Shown: positions 45,175-54,523, numbered from the stretch's first letter. The stretch is DNA of 64,000 nt from an uncultured Bacteroidaceae bacterium (GCA_905234605.1 CAJOIE010000001.1:124001-188000), one strand, 5' to 3'. Translations and numbers: made by a program. Notes: generated by a model not told the origin, from the letters alone.

Positions 45175-46734
45175 ATGAAACACCTATCCCTACTCCTGAC
45201 CACGCTGCTCTGTGCAACCATGGCCACAGCCCAAGGCCCCGACCGCGCCAAGGCCTTCACCCGCCTTGCTCCCGCACAGGCCGATGCACACGGCATCATC
45301 AGCGAGCGGCCCGACGGCACATCGCGCTACTACACCCGCACCGGCGGCTCCACCTATGCCCCACTCTACTTCCAGAAGGTGACGCAAGACGGCATCATGT
45401 CGGAAGTGGTATTCTCTGCCGACGGCACCAAGGCCTACTTCAAGAACATCATCTCACACGCAGCCACCGACACATGGGTGGAAGGCAACGTGGACGGCAA
45501 CACCATCAGCGTGCCACTCGGACAGATGGTCTACTGGTGGGACTCCGACAACTACGGCATGCGCCTGGCCCGCGTTGACGTGAAAGGCAGCATCGAGAAC
45601 TACACCGTGACCAGCACAGGCAGCGTCACCTTCGAGATTGGCGACAACGGCGTGCTCTCCCTCCTTGGCACCAGCGGCGAGCCCGACGTGAACATCTTCA
45701 ACGGCCTGGGACTCGTCTACACCAACGAGTATGAGGGCAAATGGAGCTACTACCTCGACTATGCCACCGTGATGACTCCCAAGGAAGTGGAGGCAGTGGT
45801 GCCCCCCGCCGACCTTGAGGTGGAGACCTACTCGCTACTCTCCGAGAGCGACGGCCATATCGTGAACGTTGGCTTTGACGGTGCCGACGTCTACATCCAG
45901 GGCATCTCGCGCAACAATGTGCCCGAGGCATGGATGAAAGGCACCATCACAGGCAACAAGATAGTGTTCCCGCTACAGTTTGCCGGTGCCATACAGAGCT
46001 ACCTGCTCTACTTCTGCGGCACCGACGCACGCATAGAGACCGACGAAGACGGCTATCAGACATGGAAATACTACTGGAGCGACGGCAGCATAACCTTCGA
46101 CTTCGACCAGCGCACACGCTCCTTCTCATCGACACAGACACTGTGGGTGAACAACTCCGACACAGGCCTCGGTCGCGGCGAAGCGTTTCGCTCACCGCTG
46201 TTCCGCCCGTACAAGGAAGTTGCGGCCACACCGGCCACACCGAGTGTCGTGGCCTTCATTGACACATATTTCGAGCGTGCCGGCTTCAACATTGTGATGT
46301 TCAACGTGCCTCTCAGCGACGTGGACGGCAACTTCATCGACCCCGACCTGCTCTCCTATCAGATATATGTCGACGATGACGAGCCATATCCTCTCTATGC
46401 CGATGAGTACCCGACACTGAATGAAGACATGGAGGAGATACCCTTCCGCTTCAACGACGGCAACCGCTATATCCTGGAGGGAGCATACGCCATCTATCTC
46501 TTCCAGAGCGGCTTCGACCGTATCGGAGTGCAGAGCATCTACCGTGGCGGTGGCGAGGAACGCCGTTCCGACATCAGCTACTACAGCCTCACAGCCGTGA
46601 ACGGCCTGCCTGCCGATGTGCCCGCGACAGCCATGCGCTTCGACCTCAGTGGCCGCCGTGTCTCCGCCAGACACAAGGGCGTGACCATCAGCCGCATGAG
46701 CGACGGCAGCATACGCAAGCATATCCTGCACTGA
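45175..46734 (+). CDS. Secreted protein of unknown function
   Basis: 519 residues, signal peptide MKHLSLLLTTLLCATMATAQ. The mature part is beta-rich and acidic, with two similar blocks built around TWVEGNVDGNTISVPLGQ and AWMKGTITGNKIVFPLQF about 140 residues apart, so an internal duplication. It ends MRFDLSGRRVSARHKGV, the same DLSGR tail as its upstream neighbour. I do not recognise the family. Probably a cell-surface or outer-membrane protein exported together with its neighbour. Confidence 0.8.
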   Translation: MKHLSLLLTTLLCATMATAQGPDRAKAFTRLAPAQADAHGIISERPDGTSRYYTRTGGSTYAPLYFQKVTQDGIMSEVVFSADGTKAYFKNIISHAATDTWVEGNVDGNTISVPLGQMVYWWDSDNYGMRLARVDVKGSIENYTVTSTGSVTFEIGDNGVLSLLGTSGEPDVNIFNGLGLVYTNEYEGKWSYYLDYATVMTPKEVEAVVPPADLEVETYSLLSESDGHIVNVGFDGADVYIQGISRNNVPEAWMKGTITGNKIVFPLQFAGAIQSYLLYFCGTDARIETDEDGYQTWKYYWSDGSITFDFDQRTRSFSSTQTLWVNNSDTGLGRGEAFRSPLFRPYKEVAATPATPSVVAFIDTYFERAGFNIVMFNVPLSDVDGNFIDPDLLSYQIYVDDDEPYPLYADEYPTLNEDMEEIPFRFNDGNRYILEGAYAIYLFQSGFDRIGVQSIYRGGGEERRSDISYYSLTAVNGLPADVPATAMRFDLSGRRVSARHKGVTISRMSDGSIRKHILH

Positions 46735-46737
46735 ACC

Positions 46738-47424
46738 ATGAACGTAGACATACGTGTCTCCGACCAAATACGCCAGCGGTGCCCATCCTTCGTGGGTGCC
46801 GCTGTCGTTTCGCATGTACACAACAGCGAGAGCGACCCTGCATTATGGCAGGAGATAGATGCCTTCATAGCCGACTACCGGCAGCGTTACACCACCGAGA
46901 GCCTTAAGCAGATGCCAGCCATCCTCGCCACACGCGAGGCCTACAAGCTCTGTGGCAAAGACCCCAGCCGCTACCGCCCGAGCGGTGAGGCATTAGTGCG
47001 GCGCACTCTCCGCGGCATGGACCTCTATCATGTCAGCACGCTGGTGGACCTCATCAACCTGGCATCCATCGCCTATGGCTACAGCATAGGCGGTTTCGAT
47101 GCCGACCTGATTGGCCGCAGCGGAAGCGACGACACCATCCGCCTCACACTTGGCATAGGGCAGGAGGGCGAACCATACGAAGGCATAGGCCGAGGTGTGC
47201 TCAACATAGCAGGGCTGCCCGTATATCGCGATGCCATAGGCGGCATAGGCACTCCTACAAGCGATCACGAGCGCACCAAGCTAACCCTCGGCACGACGCA
47301 CCTGCTCGCCATTGTCAATGGCTACGACGGCAACCAGCAGTCGGTGTATGCCTGTGCACAGATGCTACTGACACTGCTCATGCGCTATGCCGCAGCCACG
47401 GACGTTGAGGCAATGATGTTCTGA
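46738..47424 (+). CDS. B3/B4 domain protein (PheRS beta-like tRNA-editing fold)
   Basis: 228 residues starting three bases after the previous stop. It matches stand-alone B3/B4 proteins: KQMPAILATREAYKLCGKDPSRYRPS, read in parts, then LVDLINLASIAYGYSIGGFDAD and GDPVYRDAIGG-like GLPVYRDAIGGIGTPTSD. The fold is the editing region of phenylalanyl-tRNA synthetase beta chain, and free-standing forms may hydrolyse misacylated tRNA or D-aminoacyl species. Function for this branch is unproven. Confidence 0.88.
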   Translation: MNVDIRVSDQIRQRCPSFVGAAVVSHVHNSESDPALWQEIDAFIADYRQRYTTESLKQMPAILATREAYKLCGKDPSRYRPSGEALVRRTLRGMDLYHVSTLVDLINLASIAYGYSIGGFDADLIGRSGSDDTIRLTLGIGQEGEPYEGIGRGVLNIAGLPVYRDAIGGIGTPTSDHERTKLTLGTTHLLAIVNGYDGNQQSVYACAQMLLTLLMRYAAATDVEAMMF

Positions 47425-47445
47425 ACACAAAGGTCGCTGCCGGCA

Positions 47446-48714
47446 TCATTTCTTCCCGTAGGCATCATCAATCTTGATGAAAGCCGATACGCCGACGGTT
47501 ACAGCACAGCACAGCACCACCCACCAAAAGAAGCCCACGTAGCCCAGACTGTCGGCAAGCCATCCGGCCACCATGCCTGGAAGCATCATGCCCAGTGCCT
47601 GAATGGCAGTGCAGATGCTGAACACGGCAGTGGAACGCGCGCCTTGGGCGAAATACACCATATAGAGCATATAGGCTGTGAAACCTACACCATAGCCTAA
47701 TTGCTCCACGAACACGCACACATTGACAACCCAGAAGGGCGGCATCGCCACAGCCATATACACATACACAAGGTCGGGCAGCGATATGCTCAGCACCATG
47801 GGCCAAAGACAACGCTTAAGCCCGTAGCGCGACACGAGCCAACCGCCCAAGAGCCCGCCTATGGTGAGGCCCACTATGCCGACAGTGCCATAGGCAAAGC
47901 CTACAGCCTCTGTGCTCAATGCCAAACCGCCTTGCTCTACCGTGTCTATGAGAAACGGGTTAGCTATTTTCACCAACTGCGCCTCGGGAAACCTGAACAG
48001 GAGCATGAAGAAGAGGGCTGACACGATGTGCGGTTTGGTGAAGAAGGTGCGCAGGGCGAGCCAGAAGGCAGACTCTTCCGCCGCTATAGGCTCTCCACCG
48101 TCCTCCCTGACAGGGATAGAGTTGGGCGTGTCCTTGGGCAACGCCACACTGTGCCATAGCCACATGGCAATGAAGCAACCGGCCAGCACAAGGAACGCCA
48201 CCGACCAAGCCATAGGCACGCTCTGACGCTTCTCTAACCATCCGGCCAGCATCACCAGCAAGCCCTGCCCCACGATGTTGCCAATGCGGTAGAATGTGCT
48301 GCGCACACCCACATAGAGGCTTTGGTCGTGAGTGTTGAGAGACACGATATAGAGTCCGTCGGCTGCTATGTCGTGTGTGGCACTGGCAAACGCCAGGAGC
48401 CAGAAGCCTGCCAACGATGCCTGTAGCCACAGCGATGTGGGCAGCGAGAGAGCAATGGCAGCAAAACCGCCACCGATGAGCAGTTGCATGGCCAGCACCC
48501 ACCAGCGCTCCGTGCGCCAAGCCGCAACGAAGGGGCTCCACAGCGGCTTAATCACCCATGGCAGATAGAGCCACGACGTGTAGAGAGCCAGCTCGGTGTT
48601 GCTCAGCCCCATGCGTTTATACATTGTGGTAGAGATGACCATCACTGCCACATAGGGCAATGCCTCGGCCACGTAGAGCGATGGCACCCAGGCGTATGGT
48701 TTATAGGTTTTCAT
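47446..48714 (-). CDS. MFS transporter, AmpG-like
   Basis: 422 residues, about twelve membrane helices. Features of the AmpG/PAT-type branch: an opening with SLYVAEALPYVAVMVIST, GLSNTELALYTSWLYLPWVIKPLWSP, and SATHDIAADGLYI after helix 4. AmpG imports muropeptides (GlcNAc-anhydroMurNAc) in enterobacteria. Its start overlaps the stop of the preceding MFS gene by four bases (ATGA), so both are made from one transcript. Confidence 0.88.
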   Translation of the reverse strand: MKTYKPYAWVPSLYVAEALPYVAVMVISTTMYKRMGLSNTELALYTSWLYLPWVIKPLWSPFVAAWRTERWWVLAMQLLIGGGFAAIALSLPTSLWLQASLAGFWLLAFASATHDIAADGLYIVSLNTHDQSLYVGVRSTFYRIGNIVGQGLLVMLAGWLEKRQSVPMAWSVAFLVLAGCFIAMWLWHSVALPKDTPNSIPVREDGGEPIAAEESAFWLALRTFFTKPHIVSALFFMLLFRFPEAQLVKIANPFLIDTVEQGGLALSTEAVGFAYGTVGIVGLTIGGLLGGWLVSRYGLKRCLWPMVLSISLPDLVYVYMAVAMPPFWVVNVCVFVEQLGYGVGFTAYMLYMVYFAQGARSTAVFSICTAIQALGMMLPGMVAGWLADSLGYVGFFWWVVLCCAVTVGVSAFIKIDDAYGKK

Positions 48715-49997
48715 TGTATCTGTATTTTAGGAGTATATGCCCGCCATGCTGTCCATGCCGCCACGCACGTCACCAACGCTGACAGTGTGTCGGCAACAAA
48801 GAAATGCCGGAAGCCCAACAGCTGCACGGCCCAGCCCGAGAGTGCTGCCGGCATGGCAACGGCTGCTGCTATGGCGGGTCTACCGAGACAGCGTGATGCC
48901 GACATTAACGGTGCGTCTGAAAGTCCTGGCCACAGCATCGACACAACATTGAGGCTATAGCCAAACGACAACTGCGCCACACTCGTGGCACAACATAGCA
49001 GGACGAGGCTGGCAGGCGGATGGCACGTCATCACGAGATACACTGCGGGCGACACGGCCGTTGCCGCCACCATAGCCATAAGGATGCGCCTTTCAGCACG
49101 ACGCCCACTCAGCCACCTGCGGCGGCCAAGATGCGAGGTCTGCCACTGCCCTGCATAGAGCCCTGCAGCAAACGCCACAACGCCTATTGTGCCCTGAGCC
49201 ATGCCTATCCAGGGCAGCGGACATCCAAGCCCGCCTTGCGCTACAGGTGCCCACAGGAAAAGCACGCGGCTGAAGAAGAGCAGCGACTGTGGCAACAGCA
49301 GCAAGAGCGACAGCACACTGGCCGACACTGTCCTACTGCCTGCTCTTTGGCTTGACACCTTGAGCGTCTGGTTTGAGCATACATCAGGCCACGTATTGGT
49401 TCGCAGCCATGATGCCGTAGAGCCCAATGCCAGCAACGCCATCAGCGATGCCACTATCAACATGGCAGTGCCCCATGCGTCAGTCACGGCATGAGCACTC
49501 TGGTGATGGAGCACCTGCAGCGAGCCAACGCCCAAGAGTGTGAGGCCATAGGTTGCCACCATGGCTCCCATGCTGCACACATAGACAGCCATGCGCCAGT
49601 AGCGTTGGCGCGAGGGCGACAGGCACCGAGCATAGAGCACCTGCGACAGTGTCTCATGCCAGGAGCAAAGCAGCGACACAGCCATCAGCATCGCTGCTGC
49701 AACAGGCATGCACCCCCGCCCACGGACGAGAGCCACGCCCAACGCGGCCATGGCCAGAGCCATGCCCCACTCTGCCATAGCCAGACAGGCACACAGGGCA
49801 CACGGGCTTGGATGTTGCCGTGCCATCAAAGGCTTGACTATACGCACGCCAAGCAATGAGGCCGCAAGGAGTGTAGCTGCCGGCCACGCCAAGCCAAGCT
49901 GCAAAAACAGCAACAGTGCCACGAACATGGTCGTGGCACTGGCTATAGACTCAGCAGCAAAGGTGGCGTACAACCAGAGCATTGCTTGGCATGTCAT
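48711..49997 (-). CDS. MFS-type membrane protein, paired with AmpG-like transporter
   Basis: 428 residues from ATG 49997 (MTCQAMLWLYATFAAESIAS); the reading frame continues upstream into proS and was discarded. About twelve hydrophobic segments with short, poorly conserved loops; signature MFS motifs are weak. It has many Cys residues in the membrane part and an unusual high Ala/Leu content. Function unknown; tight overlap with the AmpG-like gene and 8-base spacing after proS suggest one operon. Confidence 0.7.
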   Translation of the reverse strand: MTCQAMLWLYATFAAESIASATTMFVALLLFLQLGLAWPAATLLAASLLGVRIVKPLMARQHPSPCALCACLAMAEWGMALAMAALGVALVRGRGCMPVAAAMLMAVSLLCSWHETLSQVLYARCLSPSRQRYWRMAVYVCSMGAMVATYGLTLLGVGSLQVLHHQSAHAVTDAWGTAMLIVASLMALLALGSTASWLRTNTWPDVCSNQTLKVSSQRAGSRTVSASVLSLLLLLPQSLLFFSRVLFLWAPVAQGGLGCPLPWIGMAQGTIGVVAFAAGLYAGQWQTSHLGRRRWLSGRRAERRILMAMVAATAVSPAVYLVMTCHPPASLVLLCCATSVAQLSFGYSLNVVSMLWPGLSDAPLMSASRCLGRPAIAAAVAMPAALSGWAVQLLGFRHFFVADTLSALVTCVAAWTAWRAYTPKIQIQ

Positions 49998-50005
49998 TGA
50001 CAGGG

Positions 50006-51487
50006 TTAATAGCTGCGGGCTATCAGCACACGACACTTGGCGGGCTTGCCACTTACCATATCCGTGCCGGGCGTCTGCTCCACACCGAAGGGCACACAGC
50101 GTATGGTGGCCTGTGTCTCCTCCTTGATGCGTGCCTCGGTCTCGGCCGTGCCGTCCCAATGACAGAGGAAGAAGCCACCGTCCTTGATGCGACGTTTGAA
50201 GTCCTCATAGTCGTCGCACTCATAGATGTGTGCGTCACGGAAGGCACGTGCCTTCTCATATATGTTGCTCTGAATATCACTGAGTAACTGCTCCACATAG
50301 CCGGCAATGCCTTCCTGTGAGCGTGTCTCCTTCTCAAGAGTGTCGCGACGCATCACCTCGATGGTACCCTCCTCCAGGTCGCGTCCGCCCATGACGAGGC
50401 GCACAGGTATGCCCTTGAGCTCATAGTCGGCAAACTTGAAGCCCGGTCGCTTCTGGTCGTTATCGTCGACCTTCACGCTGACCCCCCTGGCTTGTAGCTC
50501 CGAGGCTATGGCACCCAGGCGGGCAGTGATGTCGGCCAGCTGCTCCGGTGTCTTATATATAGGTATAAGCACCACTTGTATGGGAGCAAGCGCAGGCGGC
50601 AGCACGAGGCCGTTGTCGTCGGAGTGCGTCATGATGAGGGCTCCCATGAGACGCGTGCTCACGCCCCACGATGTTGCCCAGGCATACTCGGGCTGGTTGT
50701 CCTTGTTGAGGAACTGCACCTCGAAGGCCTTGCCGAAGTTCTGCCCGAGGAAGTGGCTCGTGCCGCTCTGCAGAGCCTTGCCGTCCTGCATCATGGCCTC
50801 GATGGTATAGGTGTCGAGTGCTCCGGCAAAGCGCTCGGTCTCGCTCTTCACGCCCTGCACCACGGGCACAGACATGATTTGCTCGGCAAAGTCGGCATAA
50901 ATGCGCAGCATCTGGCGTGCCCGCTCCTCGGCCTCCTCGCGCGTGGCGTGTGCCGTGTGCCCCTCTTGCCAGAGGAACTCGGCCGTGCGCAGGAAGAGGC
51001 GTGTGCGCATCTCCCATCGCATGACGTTGCACCACTGGTTCACGAGCAGCGGCAGGTCGCGATAGGAGTGTATCCAGTTCTTGAACGTGTTCCAGATGAT
51101 GGTCTCCGAGGTGGGACGAATGATGAGCTCTTCCTCCAGTTTAGCCTCAGGGTCTACCACCACACCGTCGTGCGTGTCGTTGGTCTTGAGGCGGTAGTGC
51201 GTCACCACGGCGCACTCCTTGGCGAAGCCCTCAACATGCTCTGCCTCACGCGAGAGGAAGCTCTTGGGGATGAGCAGGGGGAAGTAGGCATTCTGCACGC
51301 CCGTCTGCTTGAACATGTCGTCGAGTGTGCGCTGCATCTTCTCCCAGATGGCATATCCGTAGGGCTTGATGACCATGCATCCGCGCACATCGCTCTGCTC
51401 GGCCAAGTCGGCCTTTACCACCAGCTCGTTATACCACTGCGAGTAGTTGTCGGCTCGCTTGGTCAGGTTCTTTAGTTCTTTTGCCAT
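50006..51487 (-). CDS. proS: Prolyl-tRNA synthetase, archaeal/eukaryotic-type
   Basis: 493 residues from [19 protein letters not shown]. Class II motifs: [21 protein letters not shown] (read in parts) as motif 2 and the late [12 protein letters not shown] of the anticodon domain. It lacks the editing insertion of the bacterial type and ends in Ser-Tyr, as the archaeal/eukaryotic type does. That type is usual in this phylum. It charges tRNA-Pro in the cytoplasm. A strong promoter element lies 21 bases upstream. Confidence 0.97.
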   Translation of the reverse strand: MAKELKNLTKRADNYSQWYNELVVKADLAEQSDVRGCMVIKPYGYAIWEKMQRTLDDMFKQTGVQNAYFPLLIPKSFLSREAEHVEGFAKECAVVTHYRLKTNDTHDGVVVDPEAKLEEELIIRPTSETIIWNTFKNWIHSYRDLPLLVNQWCNVMRWEMRTRLFLRTAEFLWQEGHTAHATREEAEERARQMLRIYADFAEQIMSVPVVQGVKSETERFAGALDTYTIEAMMQDGKALQSGTSHFLGQNFGKAFEVQFLNKDNQPEYAWATSWGVSTRLMGALIMTHSDDNGLVLPPALAPIQVVLIPIYKTPEQLADITARLGAIASELQARGVSVKVDDNDQKRPGFKFADYELKGIPVRLVMGGRDLEEGTIEVMRRDTLEKETRSQEGIAGYVEQLLSDIQSNIYEKARAFRDAHIYECDDYEDFKRRIKDGGFFLCHWDGTAETEARIKEETQATIRCVPFGVEQTPGTDMVSGKPAKCRVLIARSY

Positions 51488-51508
51488 GCTACATATCTTA
51501 AAGGCACG

Positions 51509-51516
51509 CAAAAGTA
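51509..51516 (-). promoter_or_regulatory. Promoter -7 element for proS
   Basis: TACTTTTG on the minus strand, exact TAnnTTTG match, 21 bases before the start codon. Expected to drive proS and the two MFS genes. Confidence 0.6.
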
Positions 51517-51614
51517 GCTCCTCTTTTCCGCATTTCCACATTTTGCTTTTCCCTATTTTCCCTTCTCCCCACATTTTCCATTTCCACAATGGCCGCCGTA
51601 AGTGCAAGAAAGCT

Positions 51615-51622
51615 TACTTTTG
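51615..51622 (+). promoter_or_regulatory. Promoter -7 element for the OmpA-family lipoprotein
   Basis: TACTTTTG, exact TAnnTTTG match, about 63 bases before ATG 51686, with an A-rich leader (ACAACAATCAAC). Confidence 0.6.
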
Positions 51623-51685
51623 CCTGCCGAATAACAAGAAGTGACCACAATTCACTCATTTATAAACCTCAAAACAACAATCAAC

Positions 51686-52402
51686 ATGAAAGGACTGAAG
51701 TACTATGCATGTGGCCTCTGCGCAGCTCTCCTGATGAGCTCATGCGGCATGTCGAACACCGCCAAGGGCGGCCTCATCGGCGGCGGCGGCGGTGCAGCTA
51801 TCGGTGCAGCTCTGGGTGCCCTCATCGGCAACGGCAAGGGTGCCGCCATCGGCGGTGCTGCCGGTGCAGCCATCGGCACCACAGCCGGCATCCTCATCGG
51901 CAAGAAGATGGACAAGGCCAAGGCAGCCGCTCAGGCCGTGGCCAACGCCAAGGTGGAGAGCACCACCGATGCCAACGGCTATCAGGCCGTGAAGGTGACC
52001 TTCGACAGCGGCATCCTCTTCCAGTCGGGCAAGGCTGTGCTCAACGCAGCAGCCCAGAGCTCACTGACCAAGTTTGCCAACGATGTGCTCAAGGCTAACC
52101 CCGACATGAACGTGGGCATCGTGGGCTACACCGACAACGACCCCTGGAAGGGCAAGACCGCCGAGCAGAGCGTGGCTGCCAACCAGCAGCTCTCCCTGCA
52201 GCGCGCACAGGCCGTGAGCGCATTCCTGCTCAAGCAGGGCGTGGCCACCACCCAGATTCAGGAGGTGGCAGGCCTTGGCGAACAGAACCCTGTGGCCGAC
52301 AACAGCACAGCCGCCGGTAAGCAGGAGAACCGCCGCGTGGAGGTGTACCTCTATGCCAGCGACGCCATGATTGAGGCCGCACAGGCTGGCACGCTGAACT
52401 AA
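51686..52402 (+). CDS. OmpA-family peptidoglycan-binding lipoprotein with glycine-zipper
   Basis: 238 residues from ATG 51686. Signal peptide with lipobox LLMSSC, then a glycine zipper (about 30-80: GGLIGGGGGAAIGAALG, GAAIGGAAGAAIGT) that may pack in the membrane, then an OmpA-like domain (about 100-230): TFDSGILFQSGKAVL, VGIVGYTDNDPW and the conserved NRRVEVYLYAS. It tethers outer membrane to peptidoglycan. GC-rich repeats in the zipper part are coding, not a separate element. Confidence 0.93.
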   Translation: MKGLKYYACGLCAALLMSSCGMSNTAKGGLIGGGGGAAIGAALGALIGNGKGAAIGGAAGAAIGTTAGILIGKKMDKAKAAAQAVANAKVESTTDANGYQAVKVTFDSGILFQSGKAVLNAAAQSSLTKFANDVLKANPDMNVGIVGYTDNDPWKGKTAEQSVAANQQLSLQRAQAVSAFLLKQGVATTQIQEVAGLGEQNPVADNSTAAGKQENRRVEVYLYASDAMIEAAQAGTLN

Positions 52403-52490
52403 GGCAAGGCGCGTTACACAGCCTTTCGCGGCTCACACGCCATGCAGTCACGTCCCCTCCCTCCGGCCATCCCGCGAGGGAGGGAGCAGC

Positions 52491-52498
52491 TACCTTTG
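52491..52498 (+). promoter_or_regulatory. Orphan promoter -7 element facing array 5
   Basis: TACCTTTG, exact TAnnTTTG match, just after a GC-rich inverted repeat (CTCCCTC / GAGGGAG at about 52458-52483). No protein gene lies downstream on the plus strand before the terminator at 52593-52637. Confidence 0.45.
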
Positions 52499-52532
52499 AG
52501 AACAGCGGCTATACTATCTGCCAAAAGGTATA

Positions 52533-52625
52533 TGCACTCTGGCTCAAATCTACCTGCACCCGCATTGCAATAACCCTGCACCCACATCACAGAACACCCT
52601 GCACTCACTTTCGTGTCTGAGTGCA
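52533..52625. repeat. TGCA-periodic intergenic array 5
   Basis: Cores start at 52533, 52555, 52577, 52600 and 52622, steps 22, 22, 23 and 22. Three central units read CTGCACC, CTGCACC and CTGCACT after ACC; the last is inverted (GTGCAGGGTG). The rest of the 364-base gap holds the GC-rich inverted repeat before it and two hairpins after it. Confidence 0.85.
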
Positions 52626-52637
52626 GGGTGTTTTTTT
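52593..52637 (+). terminator. Intrinsic terminator built from two array units
   Basis: Perfect 15-bp stem, AACACCCTGCACTCA (52593-52607) with its complement (52618-52632), 10-base loop, and a T7 run at 52631-52637. On the plus strand this is a textbook Rho-independent terminator. Confidence 0.85.
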
Positions 52638-52669
52638 GCTATGTTACACACACTCCTCCCTATGGCATC

Positions 52670-52691
52670 CGCTCCCTACCCGTAGGGAGCG
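52670..52691 (-). terminator. Palindromic hairpin in the gap after the LamG lipoprotein gene
   Basis: Perfect 10-bp arms, CGCTCCCTAC and GTAGGGAGCG, with two bases between. About 75 bases past the stop on the minus strand; no T-tract. Confidence 0.35.
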
Positions 52692-52735
52692 TCGGTGAAA
52701 AGGTCTCAGGAGGCGCGTGGTGAGACTCGGGGATG

Positions 52736-52759
52736 GCAGGCTGCTGTGCGTCAGCCTGC
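52736..52759 (-). terminator. Hairpin directly after the LamG lipoprotein gene
   Basis: Eight-bp arms GCAGGCTG (52736-52743) and CAGCCTGC (52752-52759), eight bases after the stop codon on the minus strand. GC-rich but not followed by Ts. Confidence 0.4.
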
Positions 52760-52766
52760 TGCCGTC

Positions 52767-54470
52767 TTACTTCTCATACTGGTAGATGGAGGCCACCTCG
52801 TCGTCGGTGAGCACCGCGCCATGCAGGCGCACATTGTCCACTATCATCGGGTCGGACCACGCCCAGCTGGTGCTCGGTCGACCGCCGACTATGATGCTCT
52901 GACCAGCTGCCGCGCCCTGACCAATTTGCTTGGTGGCAAACCGCTTGCCATTGACATACAGGGTTGCCAGGCCGTTATTCATAGACAGGGCGAGATGTGT
53001 CCATACTCCCGTCTGATAACTGGAGAGAGACAGATTAAGGCTCACCAGACTGCTGCTGGAGTTGAAGGTGGTCTGAGGTATGCCAGAGGCGCTAACGAAA
53101 AGCGACGGACAGTTGATATACTGGCCATCCTTGATGCCTGTCAGCAGGATGCCTGTGCCGAAGTCCTTCACCCACATGGAGATAGTCCAAGCATTACCTG
53201 TCACTGGCATGTAAGGGATGTTGACGTACTGTTGTTGCAGGAGTGACAGCGACCTTCCTTGCTTGTTGGGCGTGTCGGTGATGTAAGAACCGTTGCCCAC
53301 GAGCACGCCGTGATAGTTGTCCGACCGCACATTGTCACATGTCTGGTTGTCGAAGGTGTAGTAGGCCACCAGTGCGCGGCCCACCATGTCAGGCCGCGTG
53401 GTGAAGTCGGCCACGGCACTCATCGTGGTGCCCGAAGCGGTAGTGGCGTAGGCTCTCACGTAGTAGGTGGTGCCAGGTTGCAGTCCTGCGAAACGGGTCG
53501 TGATGCTTTGTGCCTGCGCTCCGAGGCTTATCTTGTTGTCGGTCAGCTGCACGTCACGTGCAGTGCTGTACACGAAACCCGCGTCGGTCACGGCGTTGCC
53601 GTTGCTCACTATGGTGCATGTCGCCGTAGCCTCGGTCGATGCCACGTCGCTGATGGTCACCGCGCTGAGTGCAGCCCTGACCACTTCCTGCCCCGTGGTG
53701 TTGTCAACAAGTGTCCACCCTTGCGACCCAACAGCAGGAAGGTTCATGTAGCCACTCTGCCCTGCCGCAAGCACCTCCGTGCCAAACGACCGCACGAGCG
53801 ATGTAGCCTCATCGACGGCAAACCGCAGACGTCGCTCCGTGGCATTGGCAAAGGCGCCATAGGTGTAAGGCGTGAAGCCGTCAGCTGCCACCGTTGTGGA
53901 GACAGCCTGCGCGCTCAGTGTCAGTTCGTGCGTGGCAAGGCTGAACGTGGCTGGCACCTGCATGCCCGTGAACGAGGCTGCCTGTCCTGCCTCGCCGGCA
54001 AAGCGGATGCGGCCAAGGAGGGGTGTCATGCGTCCGCTCACGGTGAGCAGTCCGTCGGAGAGCTGGTAGGTGGCAGCCGACGTGGTGTACACACCTGTCT
54101 GGGCTGTAAGCGTCACGGTCTGCGAGCCCACGCTGCTGTTGCCGTCGAAGTAGGCCAACTGGCAGGTGCCGCTGTCGGTGTCGGCCAGTGTGCCGTCAGC
54201 TGTCAGCGACCACGCCTTGTCCTTAGCGTCATATACGGCCACGGCTGGCACCTGCTGCGCATCTTGCTGCAGCAGGATATAGACACGGGCGGCATCGGCG
54301 AAGGTCAGTGAGCCTGCCCTGGTGGCCGTGCCCTCGTAGCCATCGAGGCTTACATTGAGGCGCACTTGCAGCGGTTGCTGCACGATGGCAGGCATCTCGT
54401 CGTCGGTACACGAGGCGAACCACGTCAATGCAGCCACGAGTGAGAGGAGTGTTAATACTTTATGTTTCAT
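52767..54470 (-). CDS. Surface lipoprotein with fimbrillin-like N-terminus and LamG-like C-terminus
   Basis: 567 residues from ATG 54470 (MKHKVLTLLSLVAALTW). The lipobox ends FASC and is followed by TDDE, the acidic pattern that sends Bacteroidota lipoproteins to the cell surface. After that LQVRLNVSLDGYEGTATRAG resembles the start of fimbrillins. A fibronectin-type segment (about 290-370, LQPGTTYYVRAYATTASG) precedes a concanavalin-like LamG domain (about 380-560, LVAYYTFDNQTCDNV, WTISMWVKDFG, GVWTHLALSMNNG). Such proteins bind glycans or act as adhesins; the ligand is unknown. The next upstream gene is another surface lipoprotein. Confidence 0.85.
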   Translation of the reverse strand: MKHKVLTLLSLVAALTWFASCTDDEMPAIVQQPLQVRLNVSLDGYEGTATRAGSLTFADAARVYILLQQDAQQVPAVAVYDAKDKAWSLTADGTLADTDSGTCQLAYFDGNSSVGSQTVTLTAQTGVYTTSAATYQLSDGLLTVSGRMTPLLGRIRFAGEAGQAASFTGMQVPATFSLATHELTLSAQAVSTTVAADGFTPYTYGAFANATERRLRFAVDEATSLVRSFGTEVLAAGQSGYMNLPAVGSQGWTLVDNTTGQEVVRAALSAVTISDVASTEATATCTIVSNGNAVTDAGFVYSTARDVQLTDNKISLGAQAQSITTRFAGLQPGTTYYVRAYATTASGTTMSAVADFTTRPDMVGRALVAYYTFDNQTCDNVRSDNYHGVLVGNGSYITDTPNKQGRSLSLLQQQYVNIPYMPVTGNAWTISMWVKDFGTGILLTGIKDGQYINCPSLFVSASGIPQTTFNSSSSLVSLNLSLSSYQTGVWTHLALSMNNGLATLYVNGKRFATKQIGQGAAAGQSIIVGGRPSTSWAWSDPMIVDNVRLHGAVLTDDEVASIYQYEK

Positions 54471-54523
54471 ATCAGTAATGATGTTATGTCGGCGGTAGAT
54501 AAGTAAGTGTCGGTGGGAAGAGT

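Larger units (their letters stand above)
52503..52637 (+). ncRNA. Candidate small RNA made of the TGCA array
   Basis: A promoter-like TACCTTTG at 52491 and a hairpin plus seven-T run ending at 52637 enclose about 135 bases without a reading frame of note. The transcript would consist of array 5, ending in its last two units as the terminator stem. No homologue is recognised; it could equally be a read-through region. Confidence 0.35.

Noticed and set aside
48711..50159. Upstream extension of the second MFS gene
   Set aside because: The extra 54 codons fall inside proS and encode no membrane segment.
52491..52498. Promoter for the LamG lipoprotein gene
   Set aside because: It faces the other way; the lipoprotein gene is on the minus strand and starts at 54470.
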